Shown here one piece after another: positions 10,926 through 22,654 of a stretch of 64,000 nt of DNA. The stretch spans positions 2,342,544 through 2,406,543 of the forward strand of contig MNCI01017913.1 in the NCBI GenBank assembly GCA_015680685.1, written 5' to 3'. Both the position numbers and the translations under genes were made by a program. Positions within the stretch are counted from its first letter, which is position 1; the number at the start of each line of letters is the position of its first letter. This DNA is from Gnetum montanum. Its lineage: Eukaryota; Streptophyta; Gnetopsida; Gnetales; Gnetaceae. The notes under the pieces were generated by a model. That model was not told the origin of the DNA and made no database searches. It worked only from the letters and a program-made list of their open reading frames with translations.

Positions 10926-11480
10926 ATCTAGTTGCACCCGGTATCATTGTATGCGATGCATGAAACTCTTTTCTTCTCAATCTTTCCAAATTCATTCTCC
11001 TTGGAAATTTTAAAGGAGAGATTTTTAATGTCCATTAATGCATCAAAAATGCTCAACCATGCCCTTTCCATAATAATTGGGAAGTCTCCTTTGCATTTTT
11101 CAACCTTGATCACCAAAAAATCAGCAGGATAGGATCATCCATAAATACTGGTCACAATGTCCTCCACAGGTTCCAAAGAAACAGTGATTAACTGGTCTAT
11201 GAATTCTAGACTAATATTTCTCTTCTTGAGAGGTGGCAAGTTCCATGCTTAGTACATGTCATGGAAAATTAAATTGACACTAGAACCTGAATCAAGAAAA
11301 TCCTTGCATGGCTCATGAATAGAAATTTACAAGTAGAAAAGAGCACTTCCAGGGTTAGATCTTTTCATGAGAAGGTTTTTAACCTTGATCCAGTCAAATA
11401 TAGTATGGGTTAACATGATAATATAGATCTTAGGAGGAATTTGGTTTAAAGAACTCTTGAAAGGATTTGATGTAGAAGAT
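10926..11480 (-). pseudogene. E2 aspartic protease remnant
   Basis: Retropepsin-like protease read on the minus strand. The active site is LDSGSSVNLIFHDMY near 11,250-11,300, with the DSG triad intact. Further on comes AWNLPPLKK, then the flap-to-C-terminal part with FPIIMERAWL within the open piece 10,928-11,116, the equivalent of the ILGRPWL motif. The same protein can be followed in E3 (about 35,940-36,615), E4 (about 25,120-25,620) and E5 (about 51,440-52,250). Broken by a few stops and one or two shifts. Confidence 0.8.
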
Positions 11481-13860
11481 GATGTAGAGACAAGGTGGCT
11501 AGTTGCAATAGTCTATGAGGAATTTTGAGGATTGTTCAATTTAAAGAATGATCATTTTTAGGATCTGGGATTTGAACCATTCAGCTAGAAAGCTGGTTGT
11601 AAGTTGATACCCCTAGTAGCATTACATTGTTGTAGCTATGGTGGAATTTCTCCCTACATAGATGGAAGAGGAGGTAATTGGGTTGAAGATGGAGGAGCAT
11701 GTGATGAGAAGAGTGATATGGATATGAGGTTTCCCTTCTAATAGATGAAGAATGAGTTCTATGATACTATGAAGGGTAGTAATGATGTTGAAAAGAAGCA
11801 TGACTAGAATAGTCACATGAAGACATTGGTTGCTAAACATAGTACCCATATGGATTTGGCTACATATAAAAGTGTTTTTGCCTTGGTGTTAGCATGCCTC
11901 ATGACTGTGGATGTTTTCACTATTAGTAATGCTCATACAGTTATGGTGGAGCTTCACTTGGATAATAAGCTTGTTATTTTTGGTGGAACTACCTTGGATT
12001 GCCTTGAGGATAAGGTAATCTTCTAGGTGTTTACCTTCTTGTGAGTTTAGGATTTAGTGCATACACTCCAGACTCTTGCAAGTATCATATGATAGAGAAA
12101 CATCCCTTAAGATGTTCGTATTGGAAGATGTCATACCTACCATCATCATCTAATTCTATCTCCACAACTTCTTCTACTATAGCGGCTTTGCCCTTAGCCC
12201 TTTGGTAGGCACGTTTAGCTTCTTTCCTCCTCTTATGATTATGGTCACTACTCTACTCTGTTGATTCTTCTGTAATTTTTAGAGTAGTTTGAAATTTTTT
12301 ATCCAAAGAGTTCCATAATTTATCAACCTTGACCAATAGATCAGAAATAGATTTTTCGATTGATAAGTTTTTTCACTACATCACATCATTAAGTGGTGAC
12401 TTCTCATTATCACAAAATTGGAGCTCCCTTTTTTAATGGAAGGATCCTTGTTATATTCTTCAATACTTTCCCATTTCCTCAACTCTCCTTCTTTTGCTAC
12501 CTACTCTATCAACCTTTGGATCTTATGGGCTCTTAACTCTAACAATCTTACTTGGACATAGACCCTAAGAGTTCTTCTCATTTATGATTTATATCTATCT
12601 ATGATGTGATGAAGTTTTTCCCACTAAGAATAACCATTGCTAGGGCATCAGTGTATGAGAGAGTAGTATCTGCTCATGGCAGAATCAAAGGGTTCATGTG
12701 TTTATTTCTTTCATCCTTGGATCTTCCTTCACAGAGTAAACACATAGGAGTACGTTTGGTATTTATCATTGAATAGCTCTAGAATTGTACACCACATGCG
12801 GATAGATTCCAAATCTAAGGATTGATACCAATTTTTAGCTTCCTTGATGAGTATCCTAGGAAATAGCTTTAATTTCTACCAATCATTTTAAATATTTTGT
12901 AAGGCACATGCATTGTGAAAGGCTTGAAGATGTTTTTGTAGATCAAAGTTATATCCCCACTCAAATCTAGGGATATTGTTCATGTTAATTTACTTGATTT
13001 GACTATCTTTGACATTCCTAGTTGGAAATGTTATTACCTCTAAACTTTTTAGCATGCTTTGAGTTGCTAACAAAGGCTCATCATCATCATTATTTTAATG
13101 ATGCTTATAATGTCCTCTACTACCCCTTTATTCATGGTAGGCCTAGTGATCATTATTGTTATCCCATTATTCACCTTCATCACAGTTGTCTTTTCTACAA
13201 CATCTATCAAAACTAGAAAAGGAAGAAGAAGATGTAGATGAAGAGGGCAAAGAGGAAGGAGGATTGCCATCACTATGGTATTTGCCACCTCCTCTACACT
13301 TGTCATGGTCATGTTCATTAGCTTTCTTGTCATTTTGATGCTTTCCCAAGCCCTTACTTTGACTTTCACTTTTTGCCTAAACATGAATTATTGATAGTGG
13401 ATTGTAGCTTTAGGTTCAAGCCTCCATCATCAATATCAAGGGATTGAGAGTCTTCATGTTGGGAAGTCCTAGAGGAAGGATCTTCATTGTCATTTTGGTT
13501 AAGTAGGAACAAGGGATTGGTAAACCATTTTTCCTTCAAAGCCTCATGGTGCTTTTCTTGATGTTAATCTCTCTTGCGTTATGTTTCAATGGGATGGTAG
13601 TCCTGATAGTTATATTCATGCACAACATACTCTTCTTAAAGATTCCAAATGCCCAACCTCCTAAGAGTTTAGAGTAGCATCCCAAGAATAGATTGATTAG
13701 GAGGCATTACAATGTTTCCCTCCATATTTCGCCACCACAGTTATTCATCCTGATGTTGGATGAAGGTAAAATTGAAATATACTCATTTAGATGAGTATAT
13801 ATCACCTTGCATTCTTGAGGCTAGTGGTTTAGTATCATCATGCCTATGAGAAGAAAACAT
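11481..13860 (-). pseudogene. E2 gag remnant
   Basis: Gag of E2. A start at ATG 13,860 (MFSSHRHDDTKPLASRMQ) opens a frame leading to the motif WWRNMEGNIVMPPNQSIL near 13,690-13,745, which E4 shares. A serine- and histidine-rich stretch follows at 13,150-13,400. The Retrotrans_gag domain lies at about 12,600-13,060 (FEWGYNFDLQKHLQAFHNA, EAKNWYQSLDLE) and the cysteine-histidine segment YEHLKGCF near 12,090-12,120. The rest to 11,481 is a low-complexity linker to protease. TAG stops replace glutamine in several places. The open piece of 105 codons at 13,067-13,384 is a neighbouring frame of this low-complexity region. Confidence 0.75.
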
Positions 13861-13994
13861 TTTGTAATTACAATAAAATATCAATGTGCTTAAATTATTA
13901 TATTTATTTTGAGAGTGATTTTGACCATAGGATTCATCCAACAATGTTAATGATTTTCCCTATGCCTAGATAGCACACGTTTCAAACAAAAAGA

Positions 13995-14014
13995 CTCCCC
14001 AACAATGGCACCCA
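13995..14014 (-). other. E2 primer-binding site, tRNA-Asp type
   Basis: On the minus strand TGGGTGCCATTGTTGGGGAG directly follows the LTR end TCATCA. It resembles TGGCGCCGTTGCCGGGGA, the primer site complementary to the 3' end of tRNA-Asp used by Athila-type plant elements. Most differences are C-to-T or G-to-A transitions. Confidence 0.75.
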
Positions 14015-14912
14015 TGATGAGTGGCGAGTACCCCTACGCTCAACCATACGAATCACTAAGCATTCATGTTTAATCTGATCAAATTCTGTGGACTCTATAT
14101 CTTTTGTTACACTAGCTTCTAGGAAGTGAACTTGTTCTAATAGTCATTTGTTGTCTTCACAATTACACTTGTGATATGTAGAGGTATGGTTAAATGTAAT
14201 TGAGACATATGATTTTTATTATTTTTATGTTTTATGTTATGGATGCTTAAAATAAAGGATGACAAGAATCAAATAATTTAATTGCTAATTTAATCTAAGT
14301 AACTAACTAATGTCTAAGTAATCTTAACATAAGCATCTAGTCCCACTTTTTGTACACATCTTGAACACGTATAACATTGCTGGGTTACCAAATGTTAAGT
14401 GTTATTAGGATTACCAAGTATCATGTGCATGCTCAAAGTGGTCATACTTATGTGCTTCATTAATTACTATTTAAGCTAGCTAGCTTAGTTTAGCTTAATT
14501 AACATAATTTACTTAAAAGTATTAAGTAAAGTTGCAAAAAACATTAAATGCATGAAGAAAATATTTAATCTAGCCAAAGTGATACAAGGTTTATTAGAAA
14601 GCTCATCTTTATTGCCACACACACTATCGTGCTCAGGTACAATAGTGCTTGGATAAAGATCCATATACTCAATGACTCCTACTGTGGGTACTTTGGAAAT
14701 ATTCTAACTTTGGGAAAAAGAAACTACAAGAGCTATGCTACAACTATGATAAGACATGTCGTAAACATGATAGGTGAACATGTATTTATAGGTGAAAATA
14801 GACACTACATCAATGGGACCATGTGAATGCATTAAATCATGTATCGACAGGGCCTAGTTGATGGGGCCTAGTCAATGAGGATTAGTTGATGCAACCAATC
14901 CATGATTCATCA
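14015..14912 (-). repeat. E2 5' LTR (898 bp)
   Basis: Minus-strand LTR beginning TGATGAATCATGG at 14,912 and ending CCACTCATCA at 14,015, so it has short inverted ends TGATGA/TCATCA. It aligns in patches with the LTRs of E4, for example GGGTTACCAA(A/G) and the AATTAACATAA stretches. The partner 3' LTR lies outside the window. Confidence 0.8.
14783..14790 (-). promoter_or_regulatory. TATA box of E2 5' LTR
   Basis: TATAAATA on the minus strand, about 125 bp inside the LTR start. This is the same relative position as the TATA boxes in the E3, E4 and E5 LTRs. Confidence 0.55.
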
Positions 14913-15094
14913 AGTTTATAGTATGAGTAGTGGAATCAAAACTAAATATATGTCATATAGTCAAATCAAGCTTATAAGTTCAAATTTCCACATTAATAAT
15001 CTTACCAATAAGCTAACATATTTTTCAACTTTTTCATCATCATTTGTTAGTGGTAGATGGCTCCAGTGTTTAGCTCCTTGTCTTCCTAAAAAGA

Positions 15095-15196
15095 GGTTGC
15101 TATTTTGAGTCACACTTAAGGCATTGTCATATTCCTCTATAATTCTTTTAATATATTATGTTAGCTATTTTTCTTGTGAATGTTATAACTATTGTG
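15095..15196 (+). mobile_element. SINE, type 1 (5'-truncated body)
   Basis: Starts in the B-box region (TTTTGAGTCACAC) and continues with AAGGCATTGTCATATTCCTC, as in the copies at 40,441 and 43,259. It lacks the front of the tRNA-like head. Confidence 0.55.
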
Positions 15197-15221
15197 TGAA
15201 TATTATTATTATTATTGAACA

Positions 15222-15370
15222 ATGAGATCTTAGCCTAATGGTAAGACTCTTGATTTGAAAGCTCCAGCTTATGGGTTCAATTTTGGTGGGAAATGTTGAG
15301 TTATAAAGTTCTAATTGGACTATATATCTTAAGTTGTATCTATATTACAATTATTTTTTTGGAATTATCC
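15222..15370 (+). mobile_element. SINE, type 2, tRNA-derived
   Basis: The tRNA-like head has an A box TAGCCTAATGG that fits TRGCNNARYGG exactly, and a B box GGGTTCAATTTT about 35 bp later. The body AGTTATAAAGTTCTA...GGACTATATATCTT is shared with 40,653 and 44,731. The internal promoter parts suggest RNA polymerase III origin. Confidence 0.7.
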
Positions 15371-15554
15371 ATAGAGAATCCATTCCAAAGCCAAGTCACT
15401 ATAGTATCTCCCATTATAGGTATAGTGCTACTAACCTTACCCACCCACAACCTTAGGAAAGGTAAAGGTAAGGAAAGGTCACTTAACAAAGTTTCTTAAA
15501 GACACAAATAAATAAAATAGATACTTGCCTATATCCCCAATTTATATTTTTTTT

Positions 15555-15690
15555 TTGAACTCAAAATAAATAAAACATAGTTACACCCCCAGATTTATAG
15601 AAATTTATAACTTAGTACTACCTAGTAGAATCAAGCCTATGACTTAGGGTCACTAGGTCAAGACCCATACCACTAGGCTAACATTTCATT
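15555..15690 (-). mobile_element. SINE, type 2, inverted copy
   Basis: On the minus strand TTAGCCTAGTGG (A box) and GGCTTGATTCT (B box) precede TAAGTTATAAATTTCTAT. It faces the plus-strand copy at 15,222, so the pair forms an inverted arrangement. Confidence 0.55.
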
Positions 15691-15879
15691 GTTGATTTAT
15701 ATTTGTTTCCTTCATTCAATTTACTAGATATTTTTGTCAAGTATTATTTAAACTTTTCTACTTAAACTAATTTAATAAATCATAAATTTGGTGTATTGAA
15801 GACACTTTAAAATTTTCTACTAAAGTCAATGTAATAAATCGACCCCACACTTTGTAGTTTACTTTGCATACAATGCTAA

Positions 15880-16210
15880 AAGATGAATCCTTCAGTCAAA
15901 ATGATGAATTCTCTACTCATTTATAGAAATAAAAATGTTACAAGAAAGGCATCTTAGATGGTTTGGGCATATGTAAAGAAGATCATATAATCAACCTATT
16001 AAAAAAAGTTACTACATGACTATTCTGGTAAAGCCAAAAAAAGGAAGAACAAAATAGATATGAAAAAAACAATTAAATATTATATGAGAAAATTGCAAAT
16101 GAATAAAGATCTAGCTCTTCATAGAGGTAAATGATAAAAGAAAAATCATGTAGTTAACCTAATTATTTTGAGACATGACTAGGATGATGATGAAAAAAGT
16201 TGTTTAGAAA
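15880..16210 (+). pseudogene. RTE-type LINE, C-terminal end of ORF2 (copy 1)
   Basis: Translates to the characteristic C-terminal end of plant RTE-clade LINE proteins: LRWFGHM near 15,950, then a basic stretch and KKGRTK, ending about 16,200. The usual WFGHVQRR and RGRPKKTW signatures are recognisable despite stops. Upstream of 15,880 the similarity fades. It lies head to tail with LINE copy 2. Confidence 0.7.
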
Positions 16211-16499
16211 ATGCTTTCAATTATCTTTTGCTTATGAGTTTTAGATTGTGAAAGTATACTTTTAAATAATTTTGCAATAAAGCAAATAATGACTTATCAT
16301 GCTATGACATGTTGCAAAATTCATATAAATTTTTGAGCTAAGTAGTGGTTCCATTTGCATGGTCTATTAGATAACATTGTTGAATAATGAAACAAGAATA
16401 TATTGGTAGCACTTACAAGCAAATCATTATTTTTCTAATGTTGACATAGTAAATGTCATGTTATAGGATACTATAGATAAAATATACTACTTGGTTGGC

Positions 16500-16781
16500 T
16501 ATGTCTTTGGATGTATTCATAGTAAAATTATTTTAGGTATTTATCCTTTTATCTTTTAAAAAATATGAATAAAATTGAAGGGAAAATTTTACAAATAAGC
16601 TTGTTATCTTATATGGTGCTAAAAGTTGGATAGTACAAAAAAATCATGAAAAAAAAATTAGTATGGCAAAAATGTGAATACTTTAATGAATATTGAATGT
16701 TACTAAAAGAGATAAAGTACATAATATAGACATTAGAGAAATACTTAGAGTGGCTTCTATTTTAGATAAACTATAAGAATG
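16500..16781 (+). pseudogene. RTE-type LINE ORF2 (copy 2), part before the E3 insertion
   Basis: Reads LKGKFYK, then after a one-base shift VILYGAKSWIVQKNHEKK, KRDKVHNIDIREILRVASIL and DKL before the insertion. These segments match the RTE consensus order (KGKFYR, LYGAECW, VASI-DK). The frame continues across E3 at 40,042 into the HV-RR segment. RTE LINEs copy themselves by target-primed reverse transcription; this copy is dead. Confidence 0.8.
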
Positions 16782-16786
16782 ATGAT
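16782..16786. repeat. Left target-site duplication of E3
   Basis: ATGAT, paired with ACAAC at 40,037-40,041. Both derive from ACGAC by C-to-T or G-to-A changes. ACGAC also restores the LINE frame (codons GAA CGA CTT) when E3 is removed. Confidence 0.65.
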
Positions 16787-17611
16787 TGATAAGTGATAGA
16801 GGATTCCAACACTCACAAGTCACAAGCATTCACGTGTAACCAGATCATAATACATGGGTGGAAAATGTAAGTATACTAGTAAATTGATAAGAAGTTCATG
16901 ATCGTTATCTTTTCACTCAAAGTTAGTGAAGCGTGGGACGTATAATTGAACTCTTAGTGAGGTATATGATTAAATGATGTTATGTGGCTTTAAGTATGCC
17001 AAAGGTAAACATAGTGGGAGTGATTATAAATTCTATCTCCAAGTACAATGAAAATATAAAACTATTCTAGCCTAGTGATGATAAGTATCCATTCTTGGTT
17101 TTTCGTATAGGTCACGGGCTAGTGTAATTGTTACTAGGATTACCAAGTAACTTTACCAGTGAGCAAATTAAGCAAAATCATTACTAGGTTACCAAAAAAT
17201 TACATCATACACTTAAAATTAGTCATATTTATTTTACCTTTACTAATGAATATGGTAATATTAAATGACTTAAGAAATGTAAATGACATAGTAAAAGTAA
17301 ATAGTATAAGAAAGTAAATTTATTCTATATGATATGTTGCAATGATAAAGAATAATATCAATCTTTATTGCTATTCATGAATTGTGTTTAAGAAAAATTG
17401 TTAATCATCAAATTCTAGGCATTCATACCTAACTCTAACTTTACAAAAACAAACTGTAGAAATTTCACTAAGTATTGACAAAAACCATCATCTTTGATGT
17501 GTTAGTGGGCTCGTATTTATAGGCATGAACGTGGCCCACTACATCGTATCTAACACATCATATAATGAGCTATGATATTATAAAGTACTTCATATAAAAT
17601 ATTATATTATA
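16787..17611 (-). repeat. E3 3' LTR
   Basis: Aligns with 39,195-40,036 across its length (GATAGAGGATT-CAACACTC at the left end, CTATTCTAGCCTAGTG in the middle). A TATA box TATAAATA lies on the minus strand at 17,514-17,521. Confidence 0.85.
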
Positions 17612-17660
17612 TCCCCACAACTAATTGAAAACTCATCCTCGAGTTGAAATACAAGGATGA
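17612..17660 (-). other. E3 polypurine tract and preceding LEDEF-coding tail
   Basis: On the minus strand CTCGAGGATGAGTTTTC leads to TTGTGGGGA immediately before the LTR. The G-rich run is the likely plus-strand primer. The preceding bases encode LEDEF, which recurs before the 3' LTRs of E4 and E5. Confidence 0.65.
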
Positions 17661-17829
17661 TAGAGTTCATTACAAACTTGTGGGGTTACATGGACTTGAC
17701 CTCATGACAAATATACATGAATAACTCTAACTATGAATGCCACAGTTTGTTTGAGTGGTGTTACAAAATTATTATGTAGTGCATGATTGATGCATGACAA
17801 ACACAAGATGAAACAAAATAGAATTTAAT

Positions 17830-20600
17830 GTAGTCTCTTTATGTTTTTGGTGGTGTTGGTTCCTCCATTAGCTTTTTTGATTTTTCATACAACTTCTTGA
17901 ACTAGTACTTGTTTAGGAATCATCTTAGCTTTTCTTATTCAATCATGGGATCATGCATTATGCATGCTAATTTGGTAATATTTGTAGGTATTGGTAGTTT
18001 CCAAAGACATAATAGTTGTTGGAATATTTTATTAGCTTTGATGTACCATGTTGCAAACTACGTTATTTCTACTTCAAAGGCTTTGACCATCTTTCATTAT
18101 TCTCAATAATTAGTCATTATTTTGGCTAAATTTGTTGCAAAATTCTTTTGATCTTGATAACTTAATTTAAGTACTTGAAGTTCAAAGTTTGTGATGTGGA
18201 GTTTTTGCTATACATCTTTCTTGTCTGCAAACTCTCTTTCATACATGAAATACATAGTAGCCAACTTCTACTCTAGTCTTATTTGTTGTCTACTTGCTGT
18301 TAACATGGCCAAGTTAGCATAGAATAGATTTGCTAACCCCATGTACTTTATTAAATCTTCTATCTACAGGCCTTTTCTTTTTAGCTTAGCTTGGTGGAAA
18401 AGCTTAAGACTATTTAAGATGCATTACCAATCAGGTGTTTACTATGTAATGGAAGTAATCTTGGCCTTAGCCATTTGGATTTCTTTCTCATTGATTTGTT
18501 TGTACATGCTCAATTAATCTCTAAAGTGTTCTTTGAGCCTTTCATGTTTTTTAGCCTCATTCAACCACATGCTACTTTCGATGGCTAACTCTTATATGAC
18601 TGCACATACTTCTTTTATTGATAGGATCCTATTCTCATGGATCAATTATCTCATATCTAGGTTAACTATAGCAAACTACTCTCTCAATTAATGGATACTT
18701 TCCTTAAGTATGTTCTTTTATTTTTTCAAGTTTGTCAACCTCAAGTTTTCTATAGCAATCTTCTTGTTCTCTTCATCTAATGTAATAATAGCCTTAGCAT
18801 GGGTATATGTCTAAGCCTTTGCTATTGAAACATTCTAAATTCATTTTCCTTTATGCATATCCATGTATTTTTTATTATCCATTAATTGATTAATTTGATT
18901 TCTTTTAAATTTCCATGATTGGTCTAGTATAATCTACTGTGTAGGGTCTTGCCTTTTAGCTCGTAATGGGGCTATTTTTTCCTATAGTATTTTCACTTCA
19001 TTTGTTGCATGTTACATCCTTATTTCTACCATGATTAGTTTTCCTTTGGTAGATATTGATCTATATTTTATTGCGATGATATCATTAATAATATAAAAGA
19101 AATTACATACCTTGTCATGTCTATAGTAGTATTTCCAATGCATCTTCATGTTTAGTATGGGTTGTGATTTCTTTTCTTGATGTTTCAACTAATATCTATA
19201 CATCCTTGACTAGAAAAATGTTTATTAGTAATACAATAAGAACATTAAATGACTCCTTGATATGATTAGTTATTACCTCTACTGCTCTTGCTACACTTTA
19301 GCGTTGCATCACTACTATAGTGGCTCATTCATTAGTTTCTAAGATCACTTGAAATAATGCAATGTTCCTAGAGATATGTTGTGCCTAATCATCATTTTCT
19401 TCTAGTTGCAAAGACATTTGACTAATGGCACATCTTGTGAATACTACAAGTCTGCTTGGATTATTTCTAACTCTATACATGCTTAATATTTCTCTATTGT
19501 TCCAACTAATTTTTTTCTAGTTTGTCATAAATAACTCATGAAAGACCTATAGTTTGGTTGTTGTACTGGTTGTGCACTTAGGCTTGTTTGTTTTGTAGTT
19601 GGGGCTGATCCATTGGATTCTACCTATTTTTTCCCTATGACTAGAACATTTTCCATTGGTGTTGACCCTACTACAACCTCAATACCTATTAGTTTCTCTA
19701 CTTAATGCTTCTTAGGTGACACTGGATTAGAAATATCTATATTTGAAGTATTATGGGATTTTCAAAGAACATCATTTATAGAGTCCAAAATCCCTACTTG
19801 CCTACATAACTTTTTAATAAGAAAAGAAAATGAAAGAATGGATTTCCCTATCTTTTTCTCTTCATGACTTTTCTAAATTTCTAGAAATAATAGATAGTTA
19901 TGTTTTCTTAGAATTTCCTATTAATATAGCACTTCATCTAACAACATAGTGGAAATTCTATTGAGTCTCTTGATTGGGAAAATGTGATATGTCCCAGTCT
20001 TGAAAAAAATATTTTCTACAATAGATACCCCATTATATTCTTTCTCTATGGTTCCATAGGCCCTTTGTAATCATAATTTCCTTGCATCTCTTTTGGATTG
20101 TGAGGAGATTTGAGCAATGTTGGCTTTGACATTTGGTATGTTTAGAGCCTTGGCAATAGCTTCAACTAAATATAACATTGTTACTCCCTCAATATTCATC
20201 GTTACATCATCTTATTTATTTTGATAGAATTAATGTACTTCATCTAGATCCCATTTATCATTACTTGAAATGGTGGGTCATACTTGTGAGGTTTGAAGTT
20301 GTTCGCAAACCTTTATAAGTGATAAAACTATGAATGGATCAAGGTTTAATTCTACTATCATAACGGACATGATAGATTTCTCTTGGATGACCTAGAAGCA
20401 CTCATTAGAGAGTGTGAGAGATTGTCCTTGCTCTAGAGCTAGTAATGAATTGATTTCTACCTACATAGATTATCCTATTATAGGTGTGGGTTGCTGGATT
20501 AAATATGATTGTGCTTCTTCCTTTGTAGGAAGATTTTGTTCTGCATCTCATGCTTATCCTCTTCCCCTAGGCCTCTTTTCTCTTAGTTGAAACAATCCTT
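17830..20600 (-). pseudogene. E3 ORF3 remnant
   Basis: Third coding region of E3, homologous to ORF3 of E5 (47,330-50,090) and E4 (30,676-33,190). The plus-strand text runs in parallel with E5; for example 18,360-18,560 matches 47,850-48,030, and 20,000-20,400 matches 49,430-49,830. It is heavily interrupted. The function is unknown: the N-terminal half resembles the 'putative plant transposon protein' type of domain and the C-terminal half is coiled-coil-like. Confidence 0.65.
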
Positions 20601-20619
20601 CAAATTTGGTATTCTTTTT

Positions 20620-21594
20620 GGTGGCATTTGTAATCATAAGAAAATTCAAAATTATCCAAGAATTCTAAAAAAATTTTAATGGTTCATAATCCTTCATCAG
20701 ATCTTGGGTTTTGATCAAAAATATTATTCATGAATAATTTTATTTTTAATTTGGATTGCAAATTTTAGAAAATTTATCAATTCAAAAAAAATCCTTAATT
20801 AAATAATTTTCCAATCAGTTGAAAGCACTTTGTCACAATCTTTAATTTATTGTTTAAAAAGTATTTGAATGATTAATTGGAAAGAGATATTTAGATTTTT
20901 GGATTAGATCAGATCAAAATATTATTATTTCTTATGATACTTACTCTTAATTGATATTTTAGGCATTAGGAAAAATTTGCACAATTTATCAAAACTACAC
21001 ATAACACTCTCCCCCACGACTGAGATGATCACTCTGGGAGCTAGAGGATTCAAGAATGGATCAAATCAAGTGTGTGGTAAGAAAGATATGAGGCTTTGAA
21101 GGTTTCCTAATAGAATAATAACATGAACTACCATTGCATGAAATGATGGAAATGAAAATTTTCATAATGGTTCATATGTATATATATATTTTTATATGGT
21201 TGATATTGTATATCCAACATTGTTGACGTGATATCAAAGACCTTGTGATATCATATCTATGATATCACCTTTGAAATTTTCAAAAGTGTTCTGAAATTTG
21301 ATGAAAACGTTTTGTGAAATGAATAACCTGATAGATCTTAAGATAATCCAAAGAGGTATTGATTATAAATGATGCTTAGAATGTAAAATTTTAATGTCAA
21401 AATGTTGTTAAAGAAGAAGTTCAAGCAAGGTGAGTTGACTAAGGTTTAAAAGATGATTTGTTCAAAAGTTGTTGAATTTATAAGTATGAATATGTAGGAA
21501 AATAATGATGATTACCAAAGTATCCAAGAGATATAAGATGATGTGGAGTTGTTTGTCAAGTATAAAACACAAGCGTTATATAAGTGAGTCCTCC
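20620..21594. other. AT-rich segment of E3 absent from E5, no gene seen
   Basis: About 1 kb between ORF3 and the spacer of E3 with no counterpart at the matching place in E5. It contains a PPT-like run at about 21,010-21,030 (minus strand AGTCGTGGGGGAGAG), repeated GATATCA words at 21,225-21,265, and a short TATATATATA run. It could be a fragment of another LTR or a part of E3 that E5 lost. Confidence 0.4.
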
Positions 21595-21599
21595 CCAAA
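21595..21599. repeat. Left target-site duplication of E4
   Basis: CCAAA, identical to 34,559-34,563. Confidence 0.85.
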
Positions 21600-22408
21600 T
21601 AATTATTCATCATCATTTATCTACATCAACAGGATCCCACTAATGTGATCACATCAACATGAGGTTTGTTGTATCAATGCATACATGTCAACATAGTGTT
21701 GTGTTTTACCTATATAAGTTTATGATATCCAATCATTAGTAGCTAGTTGAACTCTTGCATTTTTGTATTCCTAGAGTTAGATTATTTTCTAAGTGTTTGC
21801 AGTAGGAGTTGAGAAGTGTATGTATCTTTATTCGAGCAAGGATGTACCTGAGCACCTCAATGTAAATGACAATAAAGATGAGCTTTCTTGATAAACCTTG
21901 TAGTACTTGGAGTTAGCTTAATGTTTACTTTATGTATTTATTATTCATGTAATTTAGTTTAATACTTTTAAGTAATTAATTCATATAATTAGTTAACACA
22001 TGTATGACGACTTCAAGCATATGTTAATACTTGGTAATACTAGTAGCACCTAATGCTTGGTAACCCAATAGTGTTGCAATGTGTTTAGGATGTATACAGA
22101 AAGTGGAAATGGATGATTATGTTAGGATTAGTTAGTTATTAGATTAGTTGAACATTTAATTACTTTATCTTTAGCACTTAGGCGAATTAATGAAAAACAC
22201 AAAATGATAAAAATCATGTGCCTTAGTTACACTTAACCATACCTTTGTACATCACAAGTGAAATTGAGAAGATGATGATCATGTCCATTAGATTCACTAC
22301 CTAGAACTAGTGTACTTAGAGAGCTAAAGTCTATGAAATTCAGCCAGATCACTTAGTGAATGGTAGTGATTCATATGAATGGGTGTAGGGACTGCTCGTT
22401 GCTCATCA
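21600..22408 (+). repeat. E4 5' LTR (809 bp)
   Basis: Begins TAATTATTCATC (decayed TGATGATTCATC) and ends GCTCATCA. Aligns almost end to end with 33,748-34,558. TATA box TATATAAG at 21,711-21,718. Confidence 0.9.
21711..21718 (+). promoter_or_regulatory. TATA box of E4 5' LTR
   Basis: TATATAAG, conserved in the 3' LTR at 33,853-33,860, about 105-110 bp inside the LTR start in both copies. Likely core promoter. Confidence 0.65.
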
Positions 22409-22409
22409 T

Positions 22410-22427
22410 TAGCACTTGTGCTAGGGA
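22410..22427 (+). other. E4 primer-binding site, tRNA-Asp type (decayed)
   Basis: TAGCACTTGTGCTAGGGA follows the LTR end by one base. It matches TGGCGCCGTTGCCGGGGA at 11 of 18 positions, and most mismatches are C-to-T or G-to-A transitions. Confidence 0.6.
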
Positions 22428-22654
22428 CTTTAGTTAGCTACATGTGCTACCTAGGAGTTAGTTAAATTATATAATGGCATTGTAACAAACTTGAAAGTCA
22501 ATATCATTGAGAGAAATAATAATAACAACAAAAGCAAATTGTTTTTCTTCCGATCATATGTGGTTCCTTCTCACAGGGGAGATTCTCCATTTCCATAGAA
22601 AGGCAATTTCAATTAGCAAATACGTGAAGGGTTAAAACCACTTGTTCCCCAAAA

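Noticed and set aside
13067-13384. 105-codon minus-strand open frame as a separate gene
   Set aside because: It overlaps the low-complexity part of E2 Gag in a neighbouring frame, next to the 60-codon piece that matches the Gag composition.
15200-15216. (TTA)n run as a meaningful microsatellite locus
   Set aside because: Only about five units; treated as an A/T-rich junction between SINE copies.
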